DNA from: a virus
DNA length: 21,491 bases
Strand: one strand, 5' to 3'
Virus record (IMG/VR): IMGVR_UViG_3300006868_003093
Location: 1-21,491 of that record
The position numbers and the translations under genes are program-made. This document shows positions 11,890-18,348 of this stretch, one piece after another; position 1 is the stretch's first letter; each line of letters begins with the position of its first letter. The notes under the pieces were generated by a model that was not told the DNA's origin, did not search any database, and saw only the letters and a program-made list of their open reading frames with translations.

Positions 11890-13427
11890 TGAGAACAGAT
11901 CTTACTGAAGCACAAGAAGATTATGCACACTTTCTTCCTGCACTAAGTGGTTTCTATGCTACTTATGTAGGTAAACAACGTTTTGAAGAATACGTTCCTA
12001 AAGATCGTATCCCTTCTTTTTGGAATAGCGGTATAGAAAGTTTAAATTATCTTAATGCTAAAGAAGGTCAATTCCAATATAAATGGAGCTTATATTCAGC
12101 AGGACATGCTGACTTGGATACAACTAAAGTTGTTCCTAAAGAAGACATGGTACGTAATAGAGATAGAGAAAACACTTGGTTACTAGGTGACTCAGGTGGC
12201 TTCCAGATTGGTAAAGGTGTTTGGGAAGGCGACTGGAAAGATCCCAACTGTCCTAAAGCACAAGCAAAACGTGATGGCGTTCTTCGTTGGATGGATGCTT
12301 ACATGGACTATGGAATGATACTTGATATTCCAGCCTGGGTTGCACGTTCTCCTAAAGGAGCAAAAGCAACAGGTATTAGTACATATCAAGATGCTGTGAA
12401 CGCTACACGTATCAACAACGACTACTGGATGAAACATAGAACCGGATCTTGTAAATTCTTAAATGTATTACAAGGTGAAACACATAAAGATGCCAACGAC
12501 TGGTATGAACAGATGAAAGATTACTGCGATCCAATCAAATACCCAGACAATCATTTTAATGGCTGGTCAATGGGTGGTCAGAACATGTGCGATGTTGATC
12601 TTGTTTTAAAACGTTTAGTTACACTTCATTTTGATAATTTGCTACAAGAAGGTTATCATGATGTTATGCACTTCCTTGGTACTAGTAAATTAGAATGGGC
12701 TTGTTTACTAACTGACATACAAAGAGCAGTTCGTAAGTATTATAATCCTAGTTTTATGATTACATTTGATTGTGCTTCTCCTTTCTTAGCAACTGCTAAC
12801 GGACAAGTATATACATCAAACGAAACACCTGATAGAGGCAAATGGACGTATCGAATGTTGCCGAGTGTAGACGAACTTAAATATGCAACTGATACTAGAA
12901 CATTTCAAAATGCTACAGTACAAGATGGAATATTTCCTAAGTTCGAAAATAGCCCGTTAACTGATGGTTTACTGGTTAATGAAGTATGTATATACAACAA
13001 AGGCGATAGAAATAAGATAGGTACACCTAAGGTACTAGCAGGCGAAGTTGAACTGGATAAGAATGATCAACCGGTGCTTGACGAAAATGGATCACCAATT
13101 GTTAGGAAAAAAGACAGCACTAGTTGGGATAGTTTTAGTTACGCTATACAAATGGGTCATAATGTATGGAGTCATATTAATGCAGTACAAGAAGCAAATA
13201 GACAATACGATAATGGTGTTGTGCCTAACATGCTTGTGCAAGAAAAACATGATAGAATCTTTTTTAGAGATGTAGTAGATAGAATTTTCTCTTGTACAAA
13301 TAAAGAAGAATCTATTAAACTTATAGACGAACATTCTATGTTTTGGACAGAAATTCCCGGAACTAGAGGTGCAATTGGTAAAAAGACTGTAAATAACCAA
13401 ACGTACTTCGGAGAGTTATTTGAGTGA
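11889..13427 (+). CDS. dpdA: DpdA-like DNA-guanine transglycosylase (TGT superfamily), 512 aa
   Basis: The protein belongs to the tRNA-guanine transglycosylase fold. Seen are 'LLGDSGGFQIGKG' with D101 (the TGT DSGGFQ substrate motif), 'FLNVLQGETHKD' (the V.QG motif), 'NGWSMGGQN' and 'MITFDCASPFLATANG' with D294 as likely nucleophile. The C-terminal zinc site of bacterial tRNA TGTs is not seen, and about 200 extra residues follow. This is the pattern of phage DpdA enzymes, which replace guanine in DNA with a 7-deazaguanine. FolE and QueE in the same window support a DNA-modification role. A tRNA-acting enzyme or archaeosine-type TGT is the alternative. The start overlaps the clamp stop (TAATG). 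Confidence 0.75.
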   Translation: MRTDLTEAQEDYAHFLPALSGFYATYVGKQRFEEYVPKDRIPSFWNSGIESLNYLNAKEGQFQYKWSLYSAGHADLDTTKVVPKEDMVRNRDRENTWLLGDSGGFQIGKGVWEGDWKDPNCPKAQAKRDGVLRWMDAYMDYGMILDIPAWVARSPKGAKATGISTYQDAVNATRINNDYWMKHRTGSCKFLNVLQGETHKDANDWYEQMKDYCDPIKYPDNHFNGWSMGGQNMCDVDLVLKRLVTLHFDNLLQEGYHDVMHFLGTSKLEWACLLTDIQRAVRKYYNPSFMITFDCASPFLATANGQVYTSNETPDRGKWTYRMLPSVDELKYATDTRTFQNATVQDGIFPKFENSPLTDGLLVNEVCIYNKGDRNKIGTPKVLAGEVELDKNDQPVLDENGSPIVRKKDSTSWDSFSYAIQMGHNVWSHINAVQEANRQYDNGVVPNMLVQEKHDRIFFRDVVDRIFSCTNKEESIKLIDEHSMFWTEIPGTRGAIGKKTVNNQTYFGELFE

Positions 13428-13614
13428 AAAGCCATTTAATAAAGTTATGAAGATGCAATTAGATAAATTATATAAAGAGCATAAAGAACTTGACAATAAA
13501 ATAAAAATACTATATAATAATTATACAAGCGGAGACGAGCTATACCGCCTAAAAACTAAAAAATTGTGGCTCAAGGATGAAATATACAGAATCGAACGAC
13601 GGTTGAAGGACTAA
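13420..13614 (+). CDS. DUF465/YdcH-like coiled-coil protein, 64 aa, TTG start
   Basis: TTG 13420 has GGAG at 13410-13413 and overlaps the upstream stop; ATG 13447 is an alternative with no ribosome site. The product is one helical hairpin: 'MQLDKLYKEHKELDNKIKILYN' then 'DELYRLKTKKLWLKDEIYRIERRL'. This matches the DUF465 (YdcH) pattern 'L...H..LD..I..L......D..L..LK..KL.LKD.I..IER'. Function of the family is unknown. A perfect sigma70 promoter is embedded in the codons for LDNKIKILYNN. Confidence 0.65.
   Translation: MSEKPFNKVMKMQLDKLYKEHKELDNKIKILYNNYTSGDELYRLKTKKLWLKDEIYRIERRLKD
13490..13518 (+). promoter_or_regulatory. Perfect sigma70 promoter inside a coding region
   Basis: TTGACA (13490-13495) and TATAAT (13513-13518) match all 12 consensus bases with a 17-base spacer, inside the DUF465-like gene. 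The next start downstream is GTG 13618, about 100 bases away. It would begin a transcript for the genes from 13618 through the QueD-like candidate and the glycosyltransferase. Confidence 0.75.
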
Positions 13615-13617
13615 AAA

Positions 13618-14142
13618 GTGAGAAGAGAATACCAAGATGGTGAAGCAGACGATGCGTCCTTCTTTATAGGGATAGAAGTTGAGCAAACACCGGCATTTGG
13701 TTTACGAACCTTATTTGTCGATGGCGTGCAACGTGAAGATAAAATAAAACAGTTATACGAAAACAATAACTGTAAACACATATTTTTTGGTGCTAATCAT
13801 AGTTTTAGCCCTGCCGCTGGTGTATCTGAAGAATGGGCTCCTTGGGAAAATTTAATCTTAAGTTTCCTAAAACAAGATTATCTTTGCACACTAGATATTC
13901 CTATGCAATGTGTAGAAAACTTTCACGAAGGCGGATTATGTGAATTTGATAACTTTATTCCGCAAATAAGAGTCCCGATACCATATGTTAAATTATGGAA
14001 CTATAATACAATGGTTAAGATAGATGACAAATCTTACAGAGCAACTAATCCAGGTGTCTGGTGTCACAGTCTACATGACTTAATGGCACATGACAAATTT
14101 ACTGATTGGTTAAAATATCGTAACGATGTTATCTTAAAATGA
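13618..14142 (+). CDS. Conserved marine-phage protein, 174 aa, GTG start
   Basis: GTG 13618 has AAGGA at 13606-13610. Notable stretches are 'FFIGIEVEQTPAFGLRTLFVDG', 'HIFFGANHSF', 'EWAPWENLILSFLKQDYLCTLDIP' and 'NPGVWCHSLHDLMAHDKFTDWLKY'. I recognise this as a family recurring in marine T4-like phages; no enzyme motif is certain. The compact alpha/beta pattern could be a catalytic fold. It is followed by the QueD-like candidate with an ATGA overlap, so a link to base modification is possible but unproven. Confidence 0.7.
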   Translation: MRREYQDGEADDASFFIGIEVEQTPAFGLRTLFVDGVQREDKIKQLYENNNCKHIFFGANHSFSPAAGVSEEWAPWENLILSFLKQDYLCTLDIPMQCVENFHEGGLCEFDNFIPQIRVPIPYVKLWNYNTMVKIDDKSYRATNPGVWCHSLHDLMAHDKFTDWLKYRNDVILK

Positions 14143-14597
14143 CCGAAGAAGCACAGCAAGAATCATATTACAATTACATGAAACGGCGTAACAAAGAAGA
14201 GGACGCTAAGATGTCTAAACTAGAAAATGCAAAACGCAGCATCTGGGTAACGTTTACCAAAGAAGGTATTCATAAGTATCCAGCAGCGTTAGAAGATCCA
14301 GCACTAGCAACAGGGGATGAATATGATGTAAGCTTCTTAGGCTATCCACATCGTCATACGTTTCATTTTAAAGTGCAGATACAAGTAACACACAATGACA
14401 GAGATATTGAGTTTATCCAATTCAAACGTTGGTTGGAAAACTTATATAAAGAAGATCTACTTCAGTTAGACTATAAGTCATGCGAGATGATCGCAGACGA
14501 TTTGTACTTACAGATTAACGAAAAGTATCCAGGCCGTTTTGTAGTCATCGATGTAGCCGAAGATGGCGAAAACGGCTGCCAAATAGTATATCCATAA
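14139..14597 (+). CDS. T-fold protein resembling QueD/6-pyruvoyl-tetrahydropterin synthase, 152 aa
   Basis: The domain from residue 30 on follows the PTPS/QueD T-fold: a first His in 'VTFTKEGIHKYP' (H45), the H-x-H pair in 'YPHRHTFHFKV' (H71, H73), 'DIEFIQFKRWLENL' where QueD has 'M..DF..LK', 'LDYKSCEMIADDLY' where QueD has 'LD...PT.EN.A', and 'VVIDVAEDGENG' (E141) where QueD has the substrate-binding Glu. QueD makes 6-carboxytetrahydropterin from the FolE product. No Cys lies between H45 and H71, where QueD keeps its catalytic Cys, so chemistry may differ. The first 30 residues are a charged extension. ATGA overlap with the upstream gene. Similar proteins occur in cyanophages as I recall. 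Confidence 0.5.
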   Translation: MTEEAQQESYYNYMKRRNKEEDAKMSKLENAKRSIWVTFTKEGIHKYPAALEDPALATGDEYDVSFLGYPHRHTFHFKVQIQVTHNDRDIEFIQFKRWLENLYKEDLLQLDYKSCEMIADDLYLQINEKYPGRFVVIDVAEDGENGCQIVYP

Positions 14598-14618
14598 GAC
14601 ATAATAAAGGGAACCATA

Positions 14619-14807
14619 ATGTCGATCAATAACCCAGTTGTTAATAAAATTTTTAGTGACTTAGACGAATACCGCGACTATTGCCGTTTTGAAGGCAAGG
14701 TCTTTGATGAAAAAGCTCTTTATAAGAGAGACGACCGTAATTGGCAAGCGTACGAAAAGTACAAGAACTGGTTACGTGCAAAGGCAAGAAACGCAAATAG
14801 GCGTTAG
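14619..14807 (+). CDS. Small conserved phage protein, 62 aa
   Basis: ATG 14619 has AAAGGGA at 14606-14612. The product begins 'NNPVVNKIFSDLDEYRDYCRFEGKVFDEKALY', a pattern I recognise from small proteins in marine T4-like phages, and ends in a basic helix (KYKNWLRAKARNANRR). It is probably a helical nucleic-acid- or protein-binding factor; no function is known. Confidence 0.65.
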   Translation: MSINNPVVNKIFSDLDEYRDYCRFEGKVFDEKALYKRDDRNWQAYEKYKNWLRAKARNANRR

Positions 14808-14809
14808 TT

Positions 14810-15874
14810 ATGACAATCTATATTGTAGATATAGAAGCCGTCGACACTCGATATACTAAGCAGTGGAAGACACATTTACCAGAACAGATACGGCTTGCAA
14901 CTAATCAAACAGTTGAAGTCGTATCTGGGGGAGAGACGCCTCAGGCTACTACGCCTGGGGCTTTTCTTAACTTCGGAGGCACTAATGTATACAAGTCTAA
15001 GCAACTTGAACTAATTGGTGAAATGTTTTGTGATGGGATAATTAAAGACAATGATTACTTTTTATACACAGATGCTTGGAACCCAACTGTTATTCAGTTA
15101 CGGTATATGGCAGAGTTATTGGGAGTACGTATTAGAGTCGGAGGGCTTTGGCACGCCGGCTCCTACGACCCTGCAGATTTCCTTGGACGACTAATAGGCG
15201 ATAAGCCTTGGGTCAGACATGCTGAAATGTCAATGTTTGAATGCTATGATCATAACTTCTTTGCAACTGACTTCCATATTGATATGTTTACAGATGTAAT
15301 GATGGAAGACTATAATATTGATTATGATAAAATACATCGTGTAGGCTGGCCTATGGAATATTTGTCAGATGAACTATGTATTTCAGAATACGACGAACAA
15401 GAAAAACGTAACTTAATACTCTTTCCGCATCGAGTAGCGCCTGAGAAGCAAGTTGAAATATTTAGAGACTTAGCAGAGTCTATGCCTGAATATGAATTTG
15501 TTATATGTCAAGAGCAGGAACTATCCAAGCACGAATATCACAAACTATTAGGTCAAGCAAAGGTTGTGTTTAGTGCGAACTTGCAAGAGACATTAGGTAT
15601 TAGTTGGTATGAAGGTGCGTTGTTAGATGCTATTCCAATGGTGCCTGATAGATTAAGTTACAGTGAAATGGCTAGAGATAAATTTAAATATCCTAGCGAA
15701 TGGACAGAGAACTTTGATGCATATATTGCAAACAAAGATAAAGTAATCGCAAAATTAAGAGACTACATTGAAAATTACGACACTTATGAATTTGATATCT
15801 ACGAACAAGCTGCGACACTTTCACATAACTATTTCTCTGGTAAAGCATTATATGGAGCAATTGCTAATGAGTGA
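14810..15874 (+). CDS. GT-B-like glycosyltransferase, 354 aa
   Basis: The C-terminal half follows the nucleotide-binding domain of GT-B enzymes: 'RNLILFPHRVAPEKQVEIFRDL', 'EYEFVICQEQELSKHEYHKLLGQAKVVFSANLQETLGISWYEGALL'. The last part matches the family's E-x7-E type donor site (E...LGIS..E). The N-terminal half is a separate Rossmann-like domain with 'YFLYTDAWNPTVIQLRYMAELLG'. Similar proteins are widespread in T4-like marine phages. Likely acceptors are phage DNA bases, a virion protein or host surface glycan; the nearby sugar-nucleotide genes could supply its donor. A GC-rich terminator-like hairpin lies inside the gene at 14938-14968. Confidence 0.7.
   Translation: MTIYIVDIEAVDTRYTKQWKTHLPEQIRLATNQTVEVVSGGETPQATTPGAFLNFGGTNVYKSKQLELIGEMFCDGIIKDNDYFLYTDAWNPTVIQLRYMAELLGVRIRVGGLWHAGSYDPADFLGRLIGDKPWVRHAEMSMFECYDHNFFATDFHIDMFTDVMMEDYNIDYDKIHRVGWPMEYLSDELCISEYDEQEKRNLILFPHRVAPEKQVEIFRDLAESMPEYEFVICQEQELSKHEYHKLLGQAKVVFSANLQETLGISWYEGALLDAIPMVPDRLSYSEMARDKFKYPSEWTENFDAYIANKDKVIAKLRDYIENYDTYEFDIYEQAATLSHNYFSGKALYGAIANE
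14938..14968 (+). terminator. Terminator-like hairpin inside the glycosyltransferase gene
   Basis: GCCTCAGGC (14938-14946), a 6-base loop TACTAC and GCCTGGGGC (14953-14961) form a 9-bp stem with one G-T pair, followed by TTTTCTT. It is markedly GC-rich against its AT-rich surroundings. It has the form of a rho-independent terminator but lies about 130 bases inside an open gene, so it may act only when translation is low. Confidence 0.4.
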
Positions 15875-16232
15875 TAAAGATAATGATTATGTTTTTGATA
15901 TTACAAGTGAGTGGATAACAAAAGATATGGATACCAATGTTACTATAGACACATCTATAAACGAAGATCTATATACTGTGGATGGTATTAGTGTTAGTAC
16001 TATTACTCTAGGTCCAGATACTATTACACTTGAAGATTCAACTCGTTGGGATGGTATTACTTGGGAACAAACTGAGTTTGTAGATATAATGCCTAGTTTA
16101 GACAAAATCAATAATATGTGCGAACACTATCCTGCACTTGAAAAAGCATTTGAAAATCTTAAATCTATCTACAAAATGGTACATCAAGACTATGTAGGTA
16201 ACCATGAAAAAGATGACGAGGTGCCGTTTTAA
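15867..16232 (+). CDS. Conserved phage hypothetical protein, 121 aa
   Basis: I place the start at ATG 15867, overlapping the upstream stop by 8 bases; the open frame further up lies within the glycosyltransferase gene. The N-terminal two thirds are rich in Thr/Asp/Ile and look all-beta (DTNVTIDTSIN ... SVSTITLGPDTITLED). The C-terminal helix 'MPSLDKINNMCEHYPALEKAFENLKSIYKMVHQDY' and the terminal 'DDEVPF' recur in marine T4-like phages. Function unknown. It is followed by TAATG coupling to the next gene. Confidence 0.65.
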   Translation: MSDKDNDYVFDITSEWITKDMDTNVTIDTSINEDLYTVDGISVSTITLGPDTITLEDSTRWDGITWEQTEFVDIMPSLDKINNMCEHYPALEKAFENLKSIYKMVHQDYVGNHEKDDEVPF

Positions 16233-16456
16233 TGCAACATACAATTGAAGATCTAATTAAACGTATAAATGTTATGCACGACTTGGCGATTCAAGTGCAT
16301 CGTTTACGCAACGAGTTTTCTGAACAGGCAGAAAAAGATTACGACCATGACACTTGCAATCATTTAATAGAGCAGATACAATCTATGGCATTAGGAATTG
16401 CAAACGACAAACAAGGCACCGAAATTAAAACTGAAATGGAGTACAAAAGTGAATAA
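16232..16456 (+). CDS. Small helical protein, 74 aa
   Basis: The start overlaps the upstream stop (TAATG). The product is one charged helical protein (MQHTIEDLIKRINVMHDLAIQVHRLRNEFSEQAEKD), probably a short coiled coil. No domain is recognised. Its last codons carry the GGAG ribosome site of the phosphoribosyltransferase gene that follows. Function unknown. Confidence 0.6.
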   Translation: MQHTIEDLIKRINVMHDLAIQVHRLRNEFSEQAEKDYDHDTCNHLIEQIQSMALGIANDKQGTEIKTEMEYKSE

Positions 16457-16997
16457 AAAACACTATAATTGGGAAGATGTACATAAAACAGCAGCACATA
16501 TTGCATTACAAATGTACAAAGACAACTGGCGGCCTGACTATATTGTAGGTATTACCAGAGGCGGAATGCCTTTAGCAGTTATACTAAGTCACATGTTAGA
16601 CATACCATGTAATGCACTCAAAGTTAGTTTACGAGATGACGACAGAGAAAGTGAAAGTAACTGCTGGATGGCAGAAGATGCTTTTGGTTACTTGCAAGCA
16701 TATGACAGAGATGGCATTTTTGAAAAGTCGACTAATCATCCGGATAAAAAGAAAAACATACTTATCGTAGATGATATCAACGACACTGGTGCTACGTTTA
16801 ACTGGATTAAACAAGATTGGCAAAGTGGATGTTTGCCTGATCATCCTAATTGGGATACTGTATGGGGCCAGAATGTAAGATTTGCTGTAATGACAGAAAA
16901 TCTAAGCAGCGATTTCGGTGAAGTAAGATACTATTGGGACGAAGTAAATAAAGCAGAAGAAGATATTTGGTTAGTATACCCATATGAGTACGATTAG
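16449..16997 (+). CDS. Type I phosphoribosyltransferase, 182 aa, GTG start
   Basis: I choose GTG 16449, which has GGAG at 16438-16441 and overlaps the upstream stop; the open frame to 16398 lies inside the upstream gene. 'DYIVGITRGGMPLAVILSHMLDIP' is the pyrophosphate loop region and 'NILIVDDINDTGATFNWI' (residues 103-120) is the PRPP-binding loop. It resembles xanthine/hypoxanthine-guanine phosphoribosyltransferases, which join a purine base to PRPP to make a nucleotide. The insertion between the motifs (about residues 60-100) is unusual and may set substrate choice. A role in purine salvage is likely; handling a deazapurine base is speculation. Confidence 0.8.
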   Translation: MNKKHYNWEDVHKTAAHIALQMYKDNWRPDYIVGITRGGMPLAVILSHMLDIPCNALKVSLRDDDRESESNCWMAEDAFGYLQAYDRDGIFEKSTNHPDKKKNILIVDDINDTGATFNWIKQDWQSGCLPDHPNWDTVWGQNVRFAVMTENLSSDFGEVRYYWDEVNKAEEDIWLVYPYEYD

Positions 16998-17014
16998 TTA
17001 AACTAGCATTTAAT

Positions 17015-17022
17015 GATAAATA
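17015..17022 (+). promoter_or_regulatory. Late-promoter-like motif GATAAATA
   Basis: GATAAATA followed by ACT lies in the 44-base gap before ATG 17042, with GGAGA at 17031-17035 behind it. It matches NATAAATA and repeats the GATAAATAACT string seen at 3737. It could drive the membrane protein and heme oxygenase genes. Confidence 0.45.
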
Positions 17023-17041
17023 ACTATGATGGAGAATTAAT

Positions 17042-17344
17042 ATGATTGCTTTTATTATAGGTTATTTAATAATGGTAGTAAACGAAGGTTTTGTGATATT
17101 ACGTCACGTGTGTCCTTGGTTTGCTAAACTACGCAGCGAATTACACGAAAAATTTGGCGCTCAAAAGGTTAAAAGAATACACGGCTATACTGACTGGTCG
17201 TGGATTATACTAATCAGCTTAGGTTTGTATTTAGATTTTGAAAGATGGCCCGAGTATGCTATACTAATGGCAGGCTTTTGGGGTTTAGTATTTTTTGGGG
17301 TATATGTTCCTAAGATTTACAGAGCACTAAGGACCTTACTATGA
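17042..17344 (+). CDS. Small membrane protein upstream of heme oxygenase, 100 aa
   Basis: ATG 17042 has GGAGA at 17031-17035. Three hydrophobic segments are seen at about residues 2-20, 53-63 and 71-90 (AFIIGYLIMVVNEGFVIL, WSWIILISLGLYL, AILMAGFWGLVFFGVYV). His residues at 22, 35 and 47 are present, but no heme-binding motif is certain. It overlaps the heme oxygenase start by ATGA, so the two are translationally coupled and may act together, for example as a membrane partner. Function unknown. Confidence 0.65.
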   Translation: MIAFIIGYLIMVVNEGFVILRHVCPWFAKLRSELHEKFGAQKVKRIHGYTDWSWIILISLGLYLDFERWPEYAILMAGFWGLVFFGVYVPKIYRALRTLL

Positions 17345-17877
17345 GTGCAAAACTAAAAGAACTCACTTGGGAGAATCACCAAAACGCAGAACGTATGGTT
17401 GTTGCACGTAAACTACTTAAAGGTATGCCTGCACCCGAATATCATAGATTTATTTACAATCAATATGTACAGTACGAAGCACTAGAGGTAGCAGCAAGAG
17501 ATGCTGGTATGCTAGAAGGCATTGAAGGAATTTGCAGAGCACCTGGTATGCTCGCAGATATGGAAGAACTGGAAGAAGAGTTCGGCATCGAAAGAGACGA
17601 ATCTGTATTGTGTCCAGTTGTTCAAGAGTATGTCGACTATGTTAACAACTTAGAAGGCGAAGGACTAATTGCACACATTTATGTAAGACACTTTGGTGAA
17701 TTGCACGGTGGGCAAATGATTAAGAAACGTGCTCCTGGATCAGGTAAAATGTACGATTTTGAAGATTCGTATAAACTAATACAAGATACTAGAGCTAAAT
17801 TACATGACGATATGGCAGACGAAGCAAATAGAGCATTTGAGTTTGCAATGCAACTTTTTAAAGAACTGGAAGAATAA
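17341..17877 (+). CDS. ho1: Heme oxygenase (biliverdin-producing), 178 aa
   Basis: The protein matches the HO-1 type heme oxygenase family: 'LKELTWENHQNAER' carries the proximal heme ligand H13, 'YHRFIYNQYVQYEALE' follows, and 'AHIYVRHFGELHGGQMIKKRAPGSGKMYDF' corresponds to the distal helix (Y..LGD.SGGQ in other members). The catalytic helix Gly residues are present, and the length fits the shorter phage and bacterial forms. It opens heme to biliverdin, Fe2+ and CO using a reductant such as ferredoxin. No bilin reductase is in this window, so iron release or heme control in the host is as likely as pigment synthesis. A 36-aa Cys3-His protein follows directly. Confidence 0.9.
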   Translation: MSAKLKELTWENHQNAERMVVARKLLKGMPAPEYHRFIYNQYVQYEALEVAARDAGMLEGIEGICRAPGMLADMEELEEEFGIERDESVLCPVVQEYVDYVNNLEGEGLIAHIYVRHFGELHGGQMIKKRAPGSGKMYDFEDSYKLIQDTRAKLHDDMADEANRAFEFAMQLFKELEE

Positions 17878-17988
17878 ATGTGCGGATGTGGAAGATCACC
17901 AACAGGTAAATGTATTGGCTGGCACAGGCTAAGCGAATCAGAGTACCAAAAGAAAAAAGCAGAATGGGAAGCAAAGAAAAAAGGTTGA
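17878..17988 (+). CDS. 36-aa CDGSH-like Cys3-His mini-protein
   Basis: ATG 17878 directly follows the heme oxygenase stop. The product starts MCGCGRSPTGKCIGWHRLSE and ends in a Lys-rich helix. C2, C4, C12 and H16 give C-x-C-x7-C-x3-H, one residue shorter than the C-x-C-x8-C-x3-H iron-sulfur site of CDGSH proteins (C-D-G-S/A-H here C-I-G-W-H). It could hold a 2Fe-2S cluster as a dimer and pass electrons to heme oxygenase, or bind zinc. This is inference. I recall similar small 'CGCGRSPTG.C.GWH' proteins in other marine phages. Its end overlaps the -35 box of the next promoter. Confidence 0.6.
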   Translation: MCGCGRSPTGKCIGWHRLSESEYQKKKAEWEAKKKG

Positions 17989-18013
17989 CTTTAGTTTAAA
18001 TTTATGTTATTAT
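17985..18013 (+). promoter_or_regulatory. Sigma70 promoter TTGACT-N17-TATTAT
   Basis: TTGACT (17985-17990) and TATTAT (18008-18013) are 17 bases apart (10 of 12 consensus bases). It lies in the gap before the gene at 18045 and begins at the stop of the 36-aa protein. Confidence 0.7.
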
Positions 18014-18044
18014 ATTGTTATCAATAAACACAAAAGGATTTATG

Positions 18045-18263
18045 ATGGCAAGCGTAGGACAGTACACTAGAGAGAATATGATCCAAGCAATCAAGGATCA
18101 TGCTAAAGGCCATATTGCTAAACATGCAATGAACGTAGAAGTTTATCTACGAAGTTCAGCAGGTGTCGGAGAACACCCTGATGTACTCGAAGCAATTGAA
18201 CAAGAACTTAAAATTGTAGCAGAGTATAATGATCAACTAGAAATGTTAGAAAAATATTTTTAA
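18045..18263 (+). CDS. Small conserved phage protein, 72 aa
   Basis: Two adjacent ATGs (18042, 18045) follow AAAAGGA at 18032-18038; 18045 has the better spacing. The product (GQYTRENMIQAIKDHAKGHI ... HAMNVEVYLRSSAGVGEHPDVLEAIEQEL ... YNDQLEMLEKYF) is helical and matches a small family recurring in marine T4-like phages. Function unknown. It has its own sigma70 promoter and is followed by a palindrome that could end its transcript, so it may be a one-gene early unit. Confidence 0.7.
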   Translation: MASVGQYTRENMIQAIKDHAKGHIAKHAMNVEVYLRSSAGVGEHPDVLEAIEQELKIVAEYNDQLEMLEKYF

Positions 18264-18264
18264 C

Positions 18265-18293
18265 TTGACAATTACCTAAATACATGGTATACT
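18265..18293 (+). promoter_or_regulatory. Sigma70 promoter TTGACA-N17-TATACT before folE
   Basis: TTGACA (18265-18270) and TATACT (18288-18293) are 17 bases apart (11 of 12 consensus bases). It begins two bases after the upstream stop and should drive folE at 18349. Its -10 box lies within the left arm of a palindrome. Confidence 0.8.
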
Positions 18294-18313
18294 TTTATTA
18301 GTATACCATTTTT
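18284..18313 (+). promoter_or_regulatory. Palindrome over the folE -10 box; operator or terminator
   Basis: ATGGTATAC (18284-18292) and GTATACCAT (18301-18309) are perfect inverted repeats around TTTTATTA, followed by a short T run to 18313. The left arm covers the -10 box of the folE promoter and the right arm lies near the expected start site, as for a repressor operator. The hairpin plus T run could instead end the upstream transcript; both are possible. Confidence 0.55.
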
Positions 18314-18348
18314 CATGGCAATCCACTGCCTAAACATCGGAGACATAA

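Noticed and set aside
15287-15316. TTTACA-N18-TATAAT inside the glycosyltransferase gene
   Set aside because: It breaks the 17-base spacing shared by the other promoters, and no gene start or gap follows nearby.
18015-18044. Upstream TTG extension of the gene at 18045
   Set aside because: The extension lies within the promoter and ribosome-site region; the two ATGs behind AAAAGGA are better starts.
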